A stretch of DNA of 64,000 nucleotides. Source: DASZTV01 sp035547515 (GTDB taxonomy: Bacteria > Actinomycetota > Actinomycetes > JAFAQI01). The position numbers and the translations under genes are program-made. The notes beneath the pieces were generated by a model that saw nothing but the letters and a program-made list of their open reading frames with translations, had not been told where the DNA came from and made no database searches. Positions within the stretch are counted from its first letter, which is position 1. Each line of letters starts with the position of its first letter. Shown here one piece after another: positions 43,325 to 51,710 of this stretch. The DNA lies in the NCBI GenBank assembly GCA_035547515.1, contig DASZUS010000027.1, positions 1-64,000 on the forward strand. Reading direction: 5' to 3'.

Positions 43325-44665
43325 CTTCTCGACGCGGTCGTCTACTGCGCGGAACGGGTCCTTGCAGAGCACGGTTCGCTGAGCCTGGTCGTTGAGCTTG
43401 AGGTGCACCCAGTCGACGGTGAAGTCGCGACGCTTCTCCTGGGCGCGGCGGATGAAGTCACCTCGCAGCCGCGCGCGCGTGGTCTGCGGCGGGACCGACT
43501 TCGCCTCGAAGATCTTGAGGTCGGTGGTCACCCGGTCCACCGCGTCGTGACGCTCGAGCAGGTAGTAGAGGCCGCGCCGGCGGTTGACGTCGTGGTAGGT
43601 CAGGTCGAGCTGGGCGATGCGCGGTGAGGACAGCGGCAGACCGTGCTTCTCCCGGTAACGCTCGACCAGCTGGTACTTGATCACCCAGTCGATCTCGCGG
43701 TCGATCAGGCTCAGGTCCTGGGACTCGACGGCCTTGAGAGTCCGCTCCCACAGCTCGAGAACCCGCCGGGACGTGGCGTCCTCGCCGCGGCGCTCGACGA
43801 AGTCGCGGGCCTTGACGAAGTACTCCTGCTGGATGTCCAGCGCGCTCGCCTCACGGCCGTTGGCGAGCTTGACGGTACGGCGCCCGGTCATGTCGTGGCT
43901 GATCTCACGGATGGCGCGGATCGAGTTCTCGAGCGTCAGATCGCGCATGACGACACCGGCCTCGATCATGCGCAGCACCAGATCCGTCGTACCGATCTTG
44001 AGCAGGGTCGTCGTCTCGGACATGTTGCTGTCGCCGACGATCACGTGCAGGCGGCGGAAGCGTTCGGCGTCGGCGTGCGGCTCGTCGCGGGTGTTGATGA
44101 TCGGCCGGCTTCGCGTGGTGGCCGAGGAGACGCCCTCCCAGATGTGCTCGGCGCGCTGGCTCACGCAGTAGACCGCGCCGCGCGGTGTCAGCAGCACCTT
44201 GCCGGCACCGCAGATGATCTGCCGGGTAACCAGGAACGGGATCAGTACGTCGGCAAGCCGGCTGAACTCGCCGTGCCGGCCCACGAGGTAGTTCTCGTGG
44301 CAGCCGTAGGAGTTGCCCGCCGAGTCCGTGTTGTTCTTGAACAGGAAGATGTCGCCGGCGATGCCCTCTTCGCGGAGCCGCCGTTCCGCGTCCATCAGCA
44401 GGCCCTCGAGGGTCCGCTCCCCCGCTTTGTCGTGGGTGACCAGCTCGACGACGTCGTCGCACTCGGGAGTCGCGTACTCGGGGTGGGACCCCACGTCGAG
44501 ATAGAGCCGCGCGCCGTTCTTCAGGAACACGTTGCTGCTGCGGCCCCAGGAGACCACCCGGCGGAACAGGTAGCGGGCGACCTCGTCCGGCGACAGGCGA
44601 CGCTGGCCGCGGAACGTGCACGTCACGCCGTACTCGTTCTCCAGGCCGTAAATCCGCCGGTCCAC
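43307..44665 (-). CDS. pafA: Pup-protein ligase PafA
   Basis: Attaches the C-terminal glutamate of Pup to substrate lysines, using ATP. The 452-residue protein has the glutamine-synthetase-like fold: RRIYGLENEYGVTCTF with the nucleotide-binding Glu, LYLDVGSHPEYATPECD with the catalytic Asp, and FKNNTDSAGNSYGCHENYL. The C-terminal domain contains DPFRAVDDRVEKLIASM. A minus-strand TACGCT (44677 to 44672) places transcription start on the GTG at 44665, so it appears leaderless. Confidence 0.96.
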   Translation of the reverse strand: MDRRIYGLENEYGVTCTFRGQRRLSPDEVARYLFRRVVSWGRSSNVFLKNGARLYLDVGSHPEYATPECDDVVELVTHDKAGERTLEGLLMDAERRLREEGIAGDIFLFKNNTDSAGNSYGCHENYLVGRHGEFSRLADVLIPFLVTRQIICGAGKVLLTPRGAVYCVSQRAEHIWEGVSSATTRSRPIINTRDEPHADAERFRRLHVIVGDSNMSETTTLLKIGTTDLVLRMIEAGVVMRDLTLENSIRAIREISHDMTGRRTVKLANGREASALDIQQEYFVKARDFVERRGEDATSRRVLELWERTLKAVESQDLSLIDREIDWVIKYQLVERYREKHGLPLSSPRIAQLDLTYHDVNRRRGLYYLLERHDAVDRVTTDLKIFEAKSVPPQTTRARLRGDFIRRAQEKRRDFTVDWVHLKLNDQAQRTVLCKDPFRAVDDRVEKLIASM

Positions 44666-44763
44666 GCTGCGAGCGTACGGCGCGCACCGCAGGTTTCCGC
44701 TGGTGCGCCGCGCTCGCTTGACTCCCGGGACCCGCGGCAGGATCTTGCGTTCGGACGCCGAAA

Positions 44764-44779
44764 CGTGATCTGAGTCACA
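44764..44779. promoter_or_regulatory. CRP-like site between pafA and the secreted pseudoprotease
   Basis: CGTGA-TCTGAG-TCACA matches the TGTGA-N6-TCACA consensus of CRP-family regulators at 9 of 10 positions. It lies 16 bases before the GTG at 44795 and 99 bases upstream of pafA, in a 117-base divergent region. Regulation of either gene by a cAMP-receptor protein is inference. Confidence 0.45.
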
Positions 44780-44794
44780 AGCGTGGAGGTTGGA

Positions 44795-45580
44795 GTGAGG
44801 CCGCGGATCGCTCGCATGGTCATCGGCGCGTCGACCACCGGGCTGCTGGCGGTGACCGGCGTCACGGCGCTACCCGGTACGGCGGCGACGCCCGCTGCGG
44901 CCGCCACGATCCATCCTGGCAGCGAGGTCAACTTCGGCGGCATCAGCTGTGAGAGCGGCGCGGTGTTGCGCCAGGGTGCGACGGTGTACCTCGCGATCCC
45001 GGCCTCGTGCGGTGGGATCGACCTCGGCAAGACCCAGGACGGCTGCGTCGAGCCGGTCACCCCGGTCGGCATCCCGGTGTCGATCCAGGGCGCGCGCTAC
45101 AACGGCCGGCTGATCTACAACTCGTTCTCGCAGATGCAGAAGACCGGCATCCGCAGCGCGAACGAGTGCTACTACAACGACCTCGCTCTGGTCCGGGTCG
45201 ACCGCCGCGACCGCTCACGCGTCACGGCGGCGATCCCCGGCACAGACGGGCCGCGGCAGGCGCCGTGCTCGATGCCGTCGTCCGGCACGGCCCTGCGGCT
45301 GGGGACGGCGAGCGGCAAGGCCGGGGCCACCCACAATGCGGGGTGGGCTACCGACGTGAGCTCGATGGCGATGCTGAAGACGGCGGATGCCGGAGCACCC
45401 GTGACGGTCGGAGACAAGCTGTTCGGGATGCTCACGGTCCTACCGGTTGGCCCGATCCCGGACGTGCCGCTGATGGAGACCCCTGGCGCGGTCTACAACC
45501 TCGCCAAGGCCATCAAGCTGTTGAGGGCGCTACCGCGGTTCCGGCACGTGCGGCTGGTCCGGGCCGGGGACCGCGTCTAG
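44795..45580 (+). CDS. Secreted trypsin-fold protein lacking catalytic residues
   Basis: A 261-residue protein with a signal peptide (RPRIAR then MVIGASTTGLLAVTGVTALP, Ala-rich cleavage region near residue 30). The rest follows the chymotrypsin order but is degenerate: where T-A-x-H-C is expected, the sequence reads YLAIPASCGG, so His is absent; NDLALVRVD retains the Asp strand; where GDSGSP is expected it reads ADAGAPVTVGDKLFG, so the serine is Ala. Paired cysteines suggest disulfides. GTG 44795 is chosen for GGAGG at 44785-44789. Convergent with prcA, 9 bases apart. Confidence 0.68.
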   Translation: MRPRIARMVIGASTTGLLAVTGVTALPGTAATPAAAATIHPGSEVNFGGISCESGAVLRQGATVYLAIPASCGGIDLGKTQDGCVEPVTPVGIPVSIQGARYNGRLIYNSFSQMQKTGIRSANECYYNDLALVRVDRRDRSRVTAAIPGTDGPRQAPCSMPSSGTALRLGTASGKAGATHNAGWATDVSSMAMLKTADAGAPVTVGDKLFGMLTVLPVGPIPDVPLMETPGAVYNLAKAIKLLRALPRFRHVRLVRAGDRV

Positions 45581-45589
45581 GCCGCGGTT

Positions 45590-46285
45590 TCAGCCGGCCA
45601 GGATCTCGGCGACCGCCGCGTCGCGGAGCCGGCGGAACTTCCGGCGTGGCCTGGTGCGGTCCAGGATCGCGATCTCGAGCGCCTCTGCGGCGATCTCGCG
45701 AGCCTCTCCGTCGCCGGCTGCCAGGGCGCGCACCGCGAGCTTCACTGCCTCGCCGAGGTCCATGTCGTCGCGACGACCGTCACGCAGGACCGCGCCGATC
45801 TCGTCGGCAGAGGCGCCCATGACCACGATCCCCTGCTCGTCAGCGACGCTTCCGTCGTAGGTCAGGCGATAGAGCTGGTCGCCGGCCGGGTCGTCGCCGA
45901 CCTCGGCGACGGTCAGCTCCACCTCGAACGGTTTCTCGCCGCCGCTGGAGAAGATCGTGCCGAGGATTTGCGCGTAGGTGTTGGCCAGGGCCCGGCCGGT
46001 CACGTCCCGGCGGTCGTAGGAGTAGCCGCGGAGGTCGGCCATCCGCACCCCGGCCACCCGCAGGTTCTCGAACTCGTTGTACTTGCCGACCGCGGCGAAC
46101 CCGATGCGGTCATAGATCTCCGAGATCTTGTGCAGAGCGCTGGACGGGTTCTCGGTGACGAAGAGGATCCCGCCGCCGTAGCTCATGACGAGCACGGCGC
46201 GACCGCGGGCGATGCCCTTGCGGGCATAGTCCGCGCGGTCCTTCATCACCTGCTCGGGTGAGACGTAGCCGAAGGGCATCGTCAT
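45590..46285 (-). CDS. prcA: 20S proteasome alpha subunit
   Basis: Forms the outer heptameric rings and gate of the proteasome. The 231-residue protein has FGYVSPEQVMKDRADYARKG (gate and first helix), AVLVMSYGGGILFVTENPSS and KISEIYDRIGFAAVGKYNEF, all alpha-subunit signatures; it lacks the catalytic Thr. The tail is basic rather than the long acidic tail of mycobacteria. It follows prcB by 47 bases in the same operon direction. ATG 46285 or 46279 are both possible starts. Confidence 0.96.
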   Translation of the reverse strand: MTMPFGYVSPEQVMKDRADYARKGIARGRAVLVMSYGGGILFVTENPSSALHKISEIYDRIGFAAVGKYNEFENLRVAGVRMADLRGYSYDRRDVTGRALANTYAQILGTIFSSGGEKPFEVELTVAEVGDDPAGDQLYRLTYDGSVADEQGIVVMGASADEIGAVLRDGRRDDMDLGEAVKLAVRALAAGDGEAREIAAEALEIAILDRTRPRRKFRRLRDAAVAEILAG

Positions 46286-46332
46286 CGCTGGTCGTGGTCC
46301 TCTCTCGGGGCTTCGGGCGTACCGGGCAGCAG

Positions 46333-47187
46333 CTAGCGGAGCGGTGCCTGCGGCCCGCCTGGGCTGGTCATGCGCTCGGCGACGACCTGCTCGGTGATGG
46401 TCGCAACCTCCTCGTCGGAGAGGCGGCGGAACCCGTCCGCCGTCACCGTCGTGATGACCGGGTAGATGCGCCGGGTGAGGTCAGGACCGCCGGTCGCGGA
46501 GTCCTCGTCCGCCGCGTCGTACAACGCGTGGACGCTGGCGAGGATGGCGTCGGCCTCGGTGAAATCCTCGCGGTAGAGCTTCTTGAGGGCACCGCGCGCG
46601 TAGACGCTGCCGGAGCCGACTGAGTGGAAGTGGTGCTCCTCGTAGCGCCCGCCGGTCACGTCGTAGGAGAAGATCCGGCCCGCGGTCTCAGGCGACGGCG
46701 CCTCGAGGTCGTAGCCCGCGTAGAGCGGTACGACGGCGAGGCCCTGCATGGCCATTGGCAGGTTGTTGCGGATCAGCAGTGAGAGCCGGTTGGCCTTGCC
46801 CTCGAGGCTCAGGGTGGTGCCCTCGAGCTTCTCGTAGTGCTCGAGCTCGACCTGGAACAACCGCACCAGCTCGATCGCGACTCCCGCCGTGCCGGCGATC
46901 CCGACTGCGGAGAACTCGTCGGCCTCGAAGACCTTTTCCATGTCGCGCTGGGCGATGACGTTGCCCATGGTGGCGCGGCGGTCGCCGGCGAGGATGACGC
47001 CGCTCGTGTGCGTGACGGCGACGATCGTCGTGCCGTGCGGTGCCTCGATCGGGGTGGCGCCCGCCATCAGCTGGGCGCGCTTGCCGGGCAGCAGCTCGGG
47101 CGCGTGGCCGGATAGGAACTCGCTGAATGACGACGAGCCGGGCTGGAAGAACGCGGCCGGCAATGTCGTCCCGTCGGAAAGATCCAC
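46333..47187 (-). CDS. prcB: 20S proteasome beta subunit
   Basis: The catalytic subunit. The 284-residue precursor has a propeptide of about 52 residues and is cleaved before Thr53 in HGTTIVAVTH, giving the N-terminal nucleophile. GVILAGDRRATMGN includes the catalytic Asp and Lys/Arg region, and GSGSVYARGALKKLY and DLTRRIYPVITTVTADGF are later signatures. GTG 47187. It is followed by prcA and preceded by the endonuclease VII-like gene and pup. Confidence 0.96.
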   Translation of the reverse strand: MDLSDGTTLPAAFFQPGSSSFSEFLSGHAPELLPGKRAQLMAGATPIEAPHGTTIVAVTHTSGVILAGDRRATMGNVIAQRDMEKVFEADEFSAVGIAGTAGVAIELVRLFQVELEHYEKLEGTTLSLEGKANRLSLLIRNNLPMAMQGLAVVPLYAGYDLEAPSPETAGRIFSYDVTGGRYEEHHFHSVGSGSVYARGALKKLYREDFTEADAILASVHALYDAADEDSATGGPDLTRRIYPVITTVTADGFRRLSDEEVATITEQVVAERMTSPGGPQAPLR

Positions 47188-47253
47188 GCAACCACCCTGT
47201 CATGACTCGAGGGCGAAAGCGCGGCAGGGTTCACCGAGGGCGCAGCGGCGGTG

Positions 47254-47952
47254 TCAAGGCCTCGGCCGCCGCCTGCCGGCGTACACGACGTTGAGCGGGC
47301 GCAGGTCATGATCTTCTCGTGGCGGCCGGCCTGTTGCCGATCGTTGGGCGTCGAGATAGGCCATGAGCCCGCGCATCACGTAGACGTCGTCGCGGACGTT
47401 GCCGAGTGCCTGGTTGCAGTTGAAGCAGAGCAAGCCGCGAACCGCGCCGGTCGCATGGTCGTGGTCGACATGGCGCGGCTCGGCCTTGCGGCATGCCGCG
47501 CACACGCCCCCCTGCGCCGCCAGCATCCGGTCGAAGTCCGCCGAGTCGATCCCGTATCGGCGCCGCAGGTGGTAGTCGCGCGTGCTTCCGTGGTGCTTGA
47601 TCCTGTTCTCCCGCCCGCGCTTGTTATGGCAGGGCTTGCAGTAACTCGCATATCCAATCGAGTCAGACCGGTTCCGCGGGAACTCGCTCAGCGGCTTGGC
47701 CGTCTGGCAGTCGCTGCACCAGCGCTCACCGTCGCCGACGTGCCGGGCTTCGCGGACCACTCGTCCTTCGGCCGCGCGCCGCTTTCGATAAGACGCCCTC
47801 GAGCGGCTTCGCATGCAAACCTTGCAATAGCTGCTCCGCCCGAGGGCACCTCGCGGCGACGGCGAGAAGGCGTCGAGGGCCTTAACCTCGCAGCAGTCCA
47901 GGCAGGTCTTTGTACCGCCCTCCCCCGAATCGGACATATCGGGAGATACCAC
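47254..47952 (-). CDS. Endonuclease VII-like (HNH/treble-clef) protein of the pup operon
   Basis: A 232-residue protein with two tandem zinc-ribbon repeats: CLDCCEVKALDAF with YCKVC, and CSDCQTAKPLSEFP with YCKPC. The C-terminal domain resembles recombination endonuclease VII: RRRYGIDSADFDRMLAAQGG, CAACRKAEPRHVDHDHATG and VRGLLCFNCNQALGNVRDD, with the H-V-D-H-D-H active-site region, a CxxC pair on each side and the final Asn. It starts at GTG 47952, directly after the pup TAG, using GGGGGG of the pup terminus as ribosome-binding site. Nuclease activity is plausible but its role beside pup is unknown. Confidence 0.83.
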   Translation of the reverse strand: MVSPDMSDSGEGGTKTCLDCCEVKALDAFSPSPRGALGRSSYCKVCMRSRSRASYRKRRAAEGRVVREARHVGDGERWCSDCQTAKPLSEFPRNRSDSIGYASYCKPCHNKRGRENRIKHHGSTRDYHLRRRYGIDSADFDRMLAAQGGVCAACRKAEPRHVDHDHATGAVRGLLCFNCNQALGNVRDDVYVMRGLMAYLDAQRSATGRPPREDHDLRPLNVVYAGRRRPRP

Positions 47953-48162
47953 CTATTCCCCCCCTTTCTGTATGTAACCACGCACGAACTCCTCTGCATT
48001 TTGTTCCAAAACACTGTCGATCTCGTCGAGGATGTCGTCGACGTCATCGGTCAGCTCGGCGTGGCGTTCCTGCACGTCGGAGGTGTCGAGCTCGTCGATC
48101 TCCTCGACCTCTTCGGTCTTGCGAGAGGCGCTCTTCTGGCCGCCGTCGTCACGAGTCGTCAT
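47953..48162 (-). CDS. pup: Prokaryotic ubiquitin-like protein Pup
   Basis: The 69-residue protein tag for proteasomal degradation. It is acidic and largely disordered, with the Mpa-binding helical region (HAELTDDVDDILDEIDSVLE) and the C-terminus GYIQKGGE. It ends in Gly-Gly-Glu, so it needs no Dop deamidation before ligation, unlike the GGQ form of mycobacteria and streptomycetes. The ATG has AGGAGG upstream at good spacing. Confidence 0.96.
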   Translation of the reverse strand: MTTRDDGGQKSASRKTEEVEEIDELDTSDVQERHAELTDDVDDILDEIDSVLEQNAEEFVRGYIQKGGE

Positions 48163-48193
48163 TGCATGCCTCCTGAGGTTTTCCTTGCGTCAA

Positions 48194-48199
48194 ACGCTA
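48194..48199 (-). promoter_or_regulatory. -10 element of pup
   Basis: Minus-strand TAGCGT in the 83-base gap between dop and pup. It would start transcription near 48187, leaving a leader of about 25 bases with AGGAGG. No correctly spaced -35. Confidence 0.45.
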
Positions 48200-48245
48200 C
48201 TCGGCAAGTACGACGCAAGCGCTCGGCGAAATGCTCACGCGAGGG

Positions 48246-49778
48246 TCAGCGCGAGCCGGTGATCTCGTCCACGAGCTGGGCTGCCGTGTCGCAGCGGGCC
48301 AGCAGATCCTCGACGTGCGCCCGGGTACCGCGCAGCGGTTCGAGCATCGGCACCCGCTGCAGCGAGTCGCGGCCGACGTCGAAGATCACCGAGTCCCAGG
48401 AGGCCGCGGCGACGTCACCGCCGTACTTCGCCAGGCAGCGCCCGCGGAAGTAGGCCCGGGTGTCTTCCGGCGGCTCCAGCACGGCGCGCTCGATCTCGGC
48501 GTCGGCCAGCAACCGCCGCATCCGGCCGCGGGCGACGAGCCGGTTGTACAACCCCTTGTCTTCGCGCACGTCGCTGTACTGAAGGTCGACGAGCTGCAGC
48601 TTGTGCGCGCTCCAGTCGAGCCCCTCGCGATCCCGGTAGCCCTCGAGCAGCGACAGCTTCGCCACCCAGTCCAGCTCGTCGGCCAGCGACATCGGGTCGT
48701 CGGCCAGCCGGACGAGGACCTGCTCCCACTCGGCCAGGACGTCCATCGTGTCTGAGTCGGCGTCGGACCCGTAGCGCGACGACACGAACTTGCGGGCCTG
48801 CTCGAGGAACTCGGATTGCACGTCGAGCGCCGTCACCGTCCGGCCGTCCCGCAGCTTGACCGTGTGCTTGAGCGAGGGGTCGTGCGAGATCGCGCGAAGC
48901 GCCGCGACGGGCGCTTCGATCCCAAGGTCCACCCCTGTCTCGGCGAACCAGCCTTCTTCAATCATCGACAGGACGATCGAGGTGGTCCCGAGCTTCAGGT
49001 ACGTCGACACCTCGCTCATGTTGGCGTCACCGATGATCACGTGGAGCCGGCGGTAGCGCTCTGGATCCGCATGCGGCTCGTCGCGGGTGTTGATGATCGG
49101 ACGCTTCAGCGTCGTCTCGAGTCCGACTTCGACTTCGAAGAAGTCGGCGCGCTGCGAGATCTGGAACCCGTGCGCGTGCCCGTCCTGCCCGATGCCGACG
49201 CGTCCGGCACCGCACACGACCTGGCGGGTCACGAAGAACGGCGTCAGATATCGGACGATGTCGGCAAACGCCGTCTCGCGGCGCATCAAGTAGTTCTCGT
49301 GGGCGCCGTACGACGCGCCCTTGTTGTCCGTGTTGTTCTTGTACAGCTGGATCTGGCCGGCGCCGGGGATGCGGACCGCGTGCTCGGCCGCGCGCGCCAT
49401 CACCTTCTCCCCCGCCTTGTCCCACACCACCGCGTCGCGCGGGTTGGTCACCTCGGGCGAGGAGTACTCCGGGTGCGCGTGGTCGACGTAGAGCCGGGCG
49501 CCGCTGGTCAGGATCGCGTTGGCCAGACCCACCTCGTCGTCACCGAGCACGTCGGGCTCACGCGACGCCGCCCCGCCGGCATCGAAGCCGCGTGCGTCGC
49601 GCAGCGGCGACTCCTCCTCGAAGTCCCAGCGAGGGCTGCGCTCGCGTGACCCGTGGTTGGTCAAGCTCAGGTAGGCGTTGACGATCTGGCTCGACGCGAG
49701 CATGTGGTTTGCCGGGCCGTGTCCCGGCACCGCAATGCCGTACTCGGTCTCGGTGCCCATGACACGCCGCACGGCCAT
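48246..49778 (-). CDS. dop: Deamidase/depupylase Dop
   Basis: Removes Pup from substrates and, where needed, deamidates Pup. The 510-residue protein shares the PafA fold: RRVMGTETEYGIAVPG, LYVDHAHPEYSSPEV with the catalytic Asp, and YKNNTDNKGASYGAHENYL. The Dop-specific loop is present around residues 45-80 (RSPRWDFEEESPLRDARGFD). ATG 49778 is preferred to TTG 49784 because TAGCCT (49790 to 49785) puts transcription start on this ATG. Since Pup ends in Glu here, the depupylase activity is the relevant one. Confidence 0.95.
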   Translation of the reverse strand: MAVRRVMGTETEYGIAVPGHGPANHMLASSQIVNAYLSLTNHGSRERSPRWDFEEESPLRDARGFDAGGAASREPDVLGDDEVGLANAILTSGARLYVDHAHPEYSSPEVTNPRDAVVWDKAGEKVMARAAEHAVRIPGAGQIQLYKNNTDNKGASYGAHENYLMRRETAFADIVRYLTPFFVTRQVVCGAGRVGIGQDGHAHGFQISQRADFFEVEVGLETTLKRPIINTRDEPHADPERYRRLHVIIGDANMSEVSTYLKLGTTSIVLSMIEEGWFAETGVDLGIEAPVAALRAISHDPSLKHTVKLRDGRTVTALDVQSEFLEQARKFVSSRYGSDADSDTMDVLAEWEQVLVRLADDPMSLADELDWVAKLSLLEGYRDREGLDWSAHKLQLVDLQYSDVREDKGLYNRLVARGRMRRLLADAEIERAVLEPPEDTRAYFRGRCLAKYGGDVAAASWDSVIFDVGRDSLQRVPMLEPLRGTRAHVEDLLARCDTAAQLVDEITGSR

Positions 49779-49818
49779 AGCCAAAGGCTAGTCGCCGGAC
49801 GTGACGCCGCCCGGTTCT

Positions 49819-51588
49819 TTACAGGTACTGGCCGGTGTTCGCGACGGTGTCGATGCTGCGGCCGGACTCGTCGCCCTGCTTTCCGGTGACCAGCGTGCGG
49901 ATGTAGACGATCCGCTCGCCCTTCTTGCCGGAGATCCGCGCCCAGTCGTCGGGGTTGGTCGTGTTCGGAAGGTCCTCGTTCTCCTTGAACTCGTCCACGC
50001 AGGCCGACAGCAGATGGTTGATCCGCAGGCCCTTCTGCCCGAACTCCAGGAAGTCCTTGATGGCCATCTTCTTCGCCCGCGCGACGATGTTCTCGATCAT
50101 CGCGCCGGAGTTGAAGTCCCGGAAGTAGAGCACCTCTTTGTCACCGTTGGCGTAGGTGACCTCGAGGAACCGGTTCTCCTCGCTCTCGGCGTACATCCGC
50201 TCGACGGTCCGCTGGATCATCGCCTCGAGCGTCGCCTCGCGGGAGTTGCCGTTCTCCGACAGGTCGTCCGGGTGCAGCGGGAGGTCGCTGACGAGGTACT
50301 TGGAGAAGATGTCGCGCGCCGCTTCGGCGTCGGGCCGCTCGATCTTGATCTTCACGTCGAGCCGCCCCGGCCGAAGGATGGCCGGGTCGATCATGTCCTC
50401 GCGGTTCGAGGCCCCGATGACGATGACGTTCTCGAGGCCCTCCACGCCGTCGATCTCGCTCAGCAGCTGCGGGACGATCGTGTTCTCGACGTCCGAAGAG
50501 ACCCCGGAGCCCCTAGTACGGAAGATCGAGTCCATCTCGTCGAAGAACACGATCACCGGTGTGCCCTCGCTGGCCTTCTCGCGGGCTCGCTGGAACACCA
50601 GCCGGATGTGCCGCTCGGTCTCACCGACGTACTTGTTGAGCAGCTCCGGGCCCTTGATGTTCAGGAAGTACGACCGACCCTCGCCCTTGCCAGCCGCGGC
50701 AACCTTCTTCGCCAACGAGTTGGCGACTGCCTTGGCGATCAGCGTCTTGCCGCACCCCGGAGGCCCGTAGAGCAGGATTCCCTTCGGCGGGCGCAGCTGA
50801 TGCTCGACGAACAACTCCTTGTGCAGGAACGGCAGCTCGACCGCGTCGCGGATCATCTCGATCTGGTCGCCCAGGCCACCGATGTCCTCGTAGTCGATGT
50901 CGGGCACCTCTTCGAGGACCAGCTCCTCGACCTCGGACTTCGGGATCCGCTCGTAGGCATAGCCCGACCGGCCCTCGATCATCAGCGAGTCGCCGGGCCG
51001 CAACGCCACGTCGAGCAGCGAGTCGGCCAGCATCACGACCCGCTCCTCGTCGGTATGGCCGATCACCAGTGCCCGGTCGCCGCCCTCGAGCACTTCCTTC
51101 AGCATGACGATGTCGCCCTGGCGCTCGTACGAGAGCGCCTCGACCACGTTGAGCGCCTCGTTGAGCATGACCTCCTGGCCGCGCTTGAGCTGCTCGGCGT
51201 CCAGCGAGGGCGAGACTGCGACTCGCAGCTTGCGGCCGCCGGTAAAGATGTCGACGGTGCCGTCGGAGTGCAGACCCAGGAAGTAGCCGTAACCCGAAGG
51301 CGGCTGGGCGAGGCGGTCGACCTCTTCCTTCAGCGCGACGATCTGCTCGCGCGCCTCCTTCAGGGTGTTCACGAGCAGCTCGTTACGGCTCAGCGCTCCG
51401 GAGAGCTCCGCCTGCACCTGCGCCAGCCGTTCGTCGATGCCGAGCCCGCCTCGCGGCGCGACCGACATCCGGCGGCGCAGACTGGCGATCTCCGCCTCCA
51501 GGTAGGAGACCTGGTCGGCAAGCTCCTGAGCGCGTTCTTCAGACCTCGCGGCACGTGCCTCGGCGTCCTCGCGTGCGGGCACGGGCAC
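49819..51588 (-). CDS. mpa: Proteasome-associated AAA ATPase Mpa/ARC
   Basis: Unfolds pupylated proteins and feeds them to the 20S core. The 589-residue protein has an N-terminal coiled coil (residues 5-80) that captures Pup, tandem OB folds, and one AAA domain with Walker A GPPGCGKTLIAKAVANSLAK, Walker B VIVFFDEMDSIFR, and the ARC-type pore region. The C-terminus is GQYL, the tail that docks and opens the proteasome gate. GTG or ATG start near 51588 with GGAGGT upstream. Confidence 0.96.
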   Translation of the reverse strand: MPVPAREDAEARAARSEERAQELADQVSYLEAEIASLRRRMSVAPRGGLGIDERLAQVQAELSGALSRNELLVNTLKEAREQIVALKEEVDRLAQPPSGYGYFLGLHSDGTVDIFTGGRKLRVAVSPSLDAEQLKRGQEVMLNEALNVVEALSYERQGDIVMLKEVLEGGDRALVIGHTDEERVVMLADSLLDVALRPGDSLMIEGRSGYAYERIPKSEVEELVLEEVPDIDYEDIGGLGDQIEMIRDAVELPFLHKELFVEHQLRPPKGILLYGPPGCGKTLIAKAVANSLAKKVAAAGKGEGRSYFLNIKGPELLNKYVGETERHIRLVFQRAREKASEGTPVIVFFDEMDSIFRTRGSGVSSDVENTIVPQLLSEIDGVEGLENVIVIGASNREDMIDPAILRPGRLDVKIKIERPDAEAARDIFSKYLVSDLPLHPDDLSENGNSREATLEAMIQRTVERMYAESEENRFLEVTYANGDKEVLYFRDFNSGAMIENIVARAKKMAIKDFLEFGQKGLRINHLLSACVDEFKENEDLPNTTNPDDWARISGKKGERIVYIRTLVTGKQGDESGRSIDTVANTGQYL

Positions 51589-51623
51589 CTCCTTGTTCGG
51601 GTCCGTTCTCGGCCTGGGCCGAG

Positions 51624-51629
51624 CCTATA
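51624..51629 (-). promoter_or_regulatory. Candidate mpa -10 element
   Basis: Minus-strand TATAGG, the most AT-rich hexamer in the 122-base gap upstream of mpa. A TTGCCT lies 20 bp upstream, too far for a good -35. Leader about 30 bases. Confidence 0.35.
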
Positions 51630-51710
51630 ACTGAGGGAAACGACGGATCAGGCAAATAGTCACCCGCCGCGAGTCGCTCAAACGGCCGATGCCGACCCGC
51701 TGCGCCACCG

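Noticed and set aside
49801..51630. 609-codon open frame antisense to mpa
   Set aside because: Mirror of the conserved Mpa ATPase; composition (Leu, Arg, Asp, His repeats) is typical of antisense translation.
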